Source: Scleroderma bovista
Lineage: Eukaryota > Basidiomycota > Agaricomycetes > Boletales > Sclerodermataceae
Assembly (NCBI GenBank): GCA_037178675.1
Contig: JAYMGJ010000633.1
Location: forward strand, 1 to 33,718
Length of the DNA: 33,718 bases
Reading direction: 5' to 3'
The notes beneath the pieces are model-generated. The model was not told where the DNA came from, searched no databases, and saw only the letters and a list, made by a program, of their open reading frames with translations. The position numbers and the translations under genes were made by a program. Positions 32,380-33,718 of the stretch are shown piece after piece; positions within the stretch are counted from its first letter, which is position 1; each line of letters begins with the position of its first letter.

Positions 32380-33001
32380 AGCACAACTCCTTCCTGACGG
32401 CGCCGCTGCTCCGGTTCTTGCCTTTCCAGGTACCGTCCTAATCAGGAAGTGGTTTCTCATGATGTCTCGTTTTCAATGGACAGCATCCATCGCATTCATC
32501 ACCGCGGTCATCTCGAACAACAGGCTGATACTGTTTGTTTGCTCGCCGTATGTATGTTCGATGGTGAGCATATGATGCCCGCAATGGCGACATGGTTGTT
32601 CCTGACCTGGTTTGCTTCCAGTCCTGCCAAGCAGAAATGTGCCTTATCGGACTTTGTCACTGGCTTTCCCCAACTAGCTAATTCGGGAGCTAATAGTTTA
32701 TAACGCCACCTTTCCGTGGCAACGACAGTCGCGGTGACAAGCTTGAATTCCTCTACCAAGGGTTTCAGGTTTTGAGGGCATCAGGTCTTTGCAAGCTGTG
32801 CCCATCCCTCTTGATGTATAGAAGCTGCGCCATCGATGCACGGGTTCCTTCATATTCAGGCTCACGTGGTCAAACTCGGCGTACATACATTGCTCTATGA
32901 GGGTTATCAAGTACGCTTGGCAGTTGTCACTTGGGACCTTGCTTCACCACGAAACGTGAGCCTGATTTGAAACATCTCTGTTGGTTATCTGACTAGACCT
33001 A
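32380..33001. other. Intergenic stretch upstream of the ubiquitin protease
   Basis: About 620 bases between the ubiquitin protease start and the stop of the MOSC gene, both minus strand. The part up to 32460 may be coding if the upstream in-frame ATG is used. The remainder holds the protease promoter and the MOSC terminator. Short open frames (32698-32910 minus, 32449-32703 plus) show nothing recognisable. Confidence 0.4.
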
Positions 33002-33718
33002 TTACACAAAACCAGTCTGTCTGACATGTACCCAGTCACCTACCCTCATAACTCCTGCCCCTGTGAAAATACCATTACACCCGAAGCAGGGAAGACTATC
33101 CCGTGCGGGATCCAACCCTCTCCGAAACTTCATCATAGCTTTGTAGGGGACAGCACTATCACGAATCCCTGTTACAGTGTCCACGTTGGGCAGCTAGCAG
33201 AATGAGATAAGGCATCATGCGCATATAGCGCCCGACATGTCAAAGCAGCTTCAGCCAATCAAGAAATAAGAGCCCTCACCAAGCAGCGAGTGCATTTGGA
33301 AACCAGATGGATGGCAGAGGCGCTGTTTGCAGGTTCTCCATCAGAAGTAATGGTCAGCTCGGTGATATTGTCCTCCACAAAAGGTGCTCCTCCCCCCTTG
33401 ATAACAATGTTCGGCCGAAACCTGAAGAGACCAGTCAATCGCGTCTCAAGGGACGCGTATCTATGGTACAACGTATAAAAGGGTGGCACTTACCTCTCAA
33501 CCACAAGGTCTCGCTGTGCCCACACTTCTTCTACCCCTTGCTCTCCGATCATCTGCCTAACTCTGTCTTGCACAGCAACCAGGCTTTCTTGAGATACGAT
33601 AAGGAGTGGGAACCCATCCTGGAAATATGACGGTTTGTCCAGATCCGGAAATCTCGGTGTGGGCGGACATCTCCGCGGAAGTGGGCCCTTGATCACCAGA
33701 TGCACAGGGTATCCGAAA
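33002..33718 (-). CDS. MOSC-domain (mARC-like) molybdenum cofactor protein, 5' end missing
   Basis: C-terminal part of a MOSC-domain protein related to mitochondrial amidoxime-reducing component and the molybdenum cofactor sulfurase C-terminus. Exons in view: 33718-33494 (enters from the right edge), 33421-33280, 33193-33002. Recognisable: YPVHLVIKGPLPRR, FPDLDKPSYFQDGFPLLIVS, then RFRPNIVIKGGGAPFVEDN across the first intron, KCTRCLLPNVDTVTGIRDSA across the second, PYKAMMKFRRGLDP and GVMRVGDWVHVRQ. The Cys of the TRCLLPNVD segment is the expected molybdenum ligand and is present. About 185 residues are visible; the N-terminal beta-barrel domain and any membrane anchor lie outside the window. 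Likely role is reduction of N-hydroxylated compounds, by family inference. Confidence 0.92.

Noticed and set aside
1..33718. tRNA or rRNA genes, CRISPR arrays, transposons, biosynthetic or defence clusters, pheromone-precursor (CaaX) genes
   Set aside because: I looked for their hallmarks on both strands and saw none; short divergent elements could still have been missed without a search tool.

Overview
The window looks like nuclear DNA of a filamentous basidiomycete, most likely an Agaricomycete. Nearly every gene is split by many GT-AG introns of about 45-65 bases, genes are tightly packed on both strands, and the families are typical fungal housekeeping, trafficking and secretion genes. 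I rebuilt the splicing by hand. In every multi-exon model that is complete within the window, the exon lengths sum to a multiple of three, which supports the boundaries given.

Layout, left to right. 1-607 (+): tentative 3' end of an unrecognised gene. 740-4138 (-) and 5678-9099 (-): two tandem, same-orientation copies of a secreted GH92 alpha-mannosidase gene, each with 19 exons at matching positions, part of a duplicated unit of about 3.7 kb. 10008-12280 (-): TBC-domain Rab GAP. 12831-16055 (+): AP-3 complex delta subunit, divergent from the GAP. 16338-18523 (-): Ste20-family GCKIII-type kinase. 19078-21111 (-): cation diffusion facilitator with DxxxD motifs in both TM2 and TM5, suggesting manganese. 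22200-22753 (-): small NR2C2AP-like protein, head to head with 22830-24107 (+), an intronless protein tyrosine phosphatase. 24388-25698 (+): zeta-crystallin-like quinone oxidoreductase. 26041-28197 (+): F-box protein. 29183-32379 (-): Ubp9/Ubp13-type ubiquitin protease with a long disordered tail. 33002-33718 (-): MOSC-domain protein cut by the right edge.

The genes do not form one pathway. The closest functional link is the divergent Rab-GAP / AP-3 delta pair, both membrane-trafficking factors. I found no CRISPR array, no tRNA or rRNA gene, no transposon and no biosynthetic or defence cluster. The points most worth a second look are: the asymmetric divergence of the two GH92 copies (signal peptide in one, active-site loop in the other); the GC-AG introns in them; several microexons (7, 9, 14 and 19/25 nt, and a start-codon-only exon); and two interleaved perfect inverted repeats upstream of the F-box gene, one of whose motifs recurs downstream of it.
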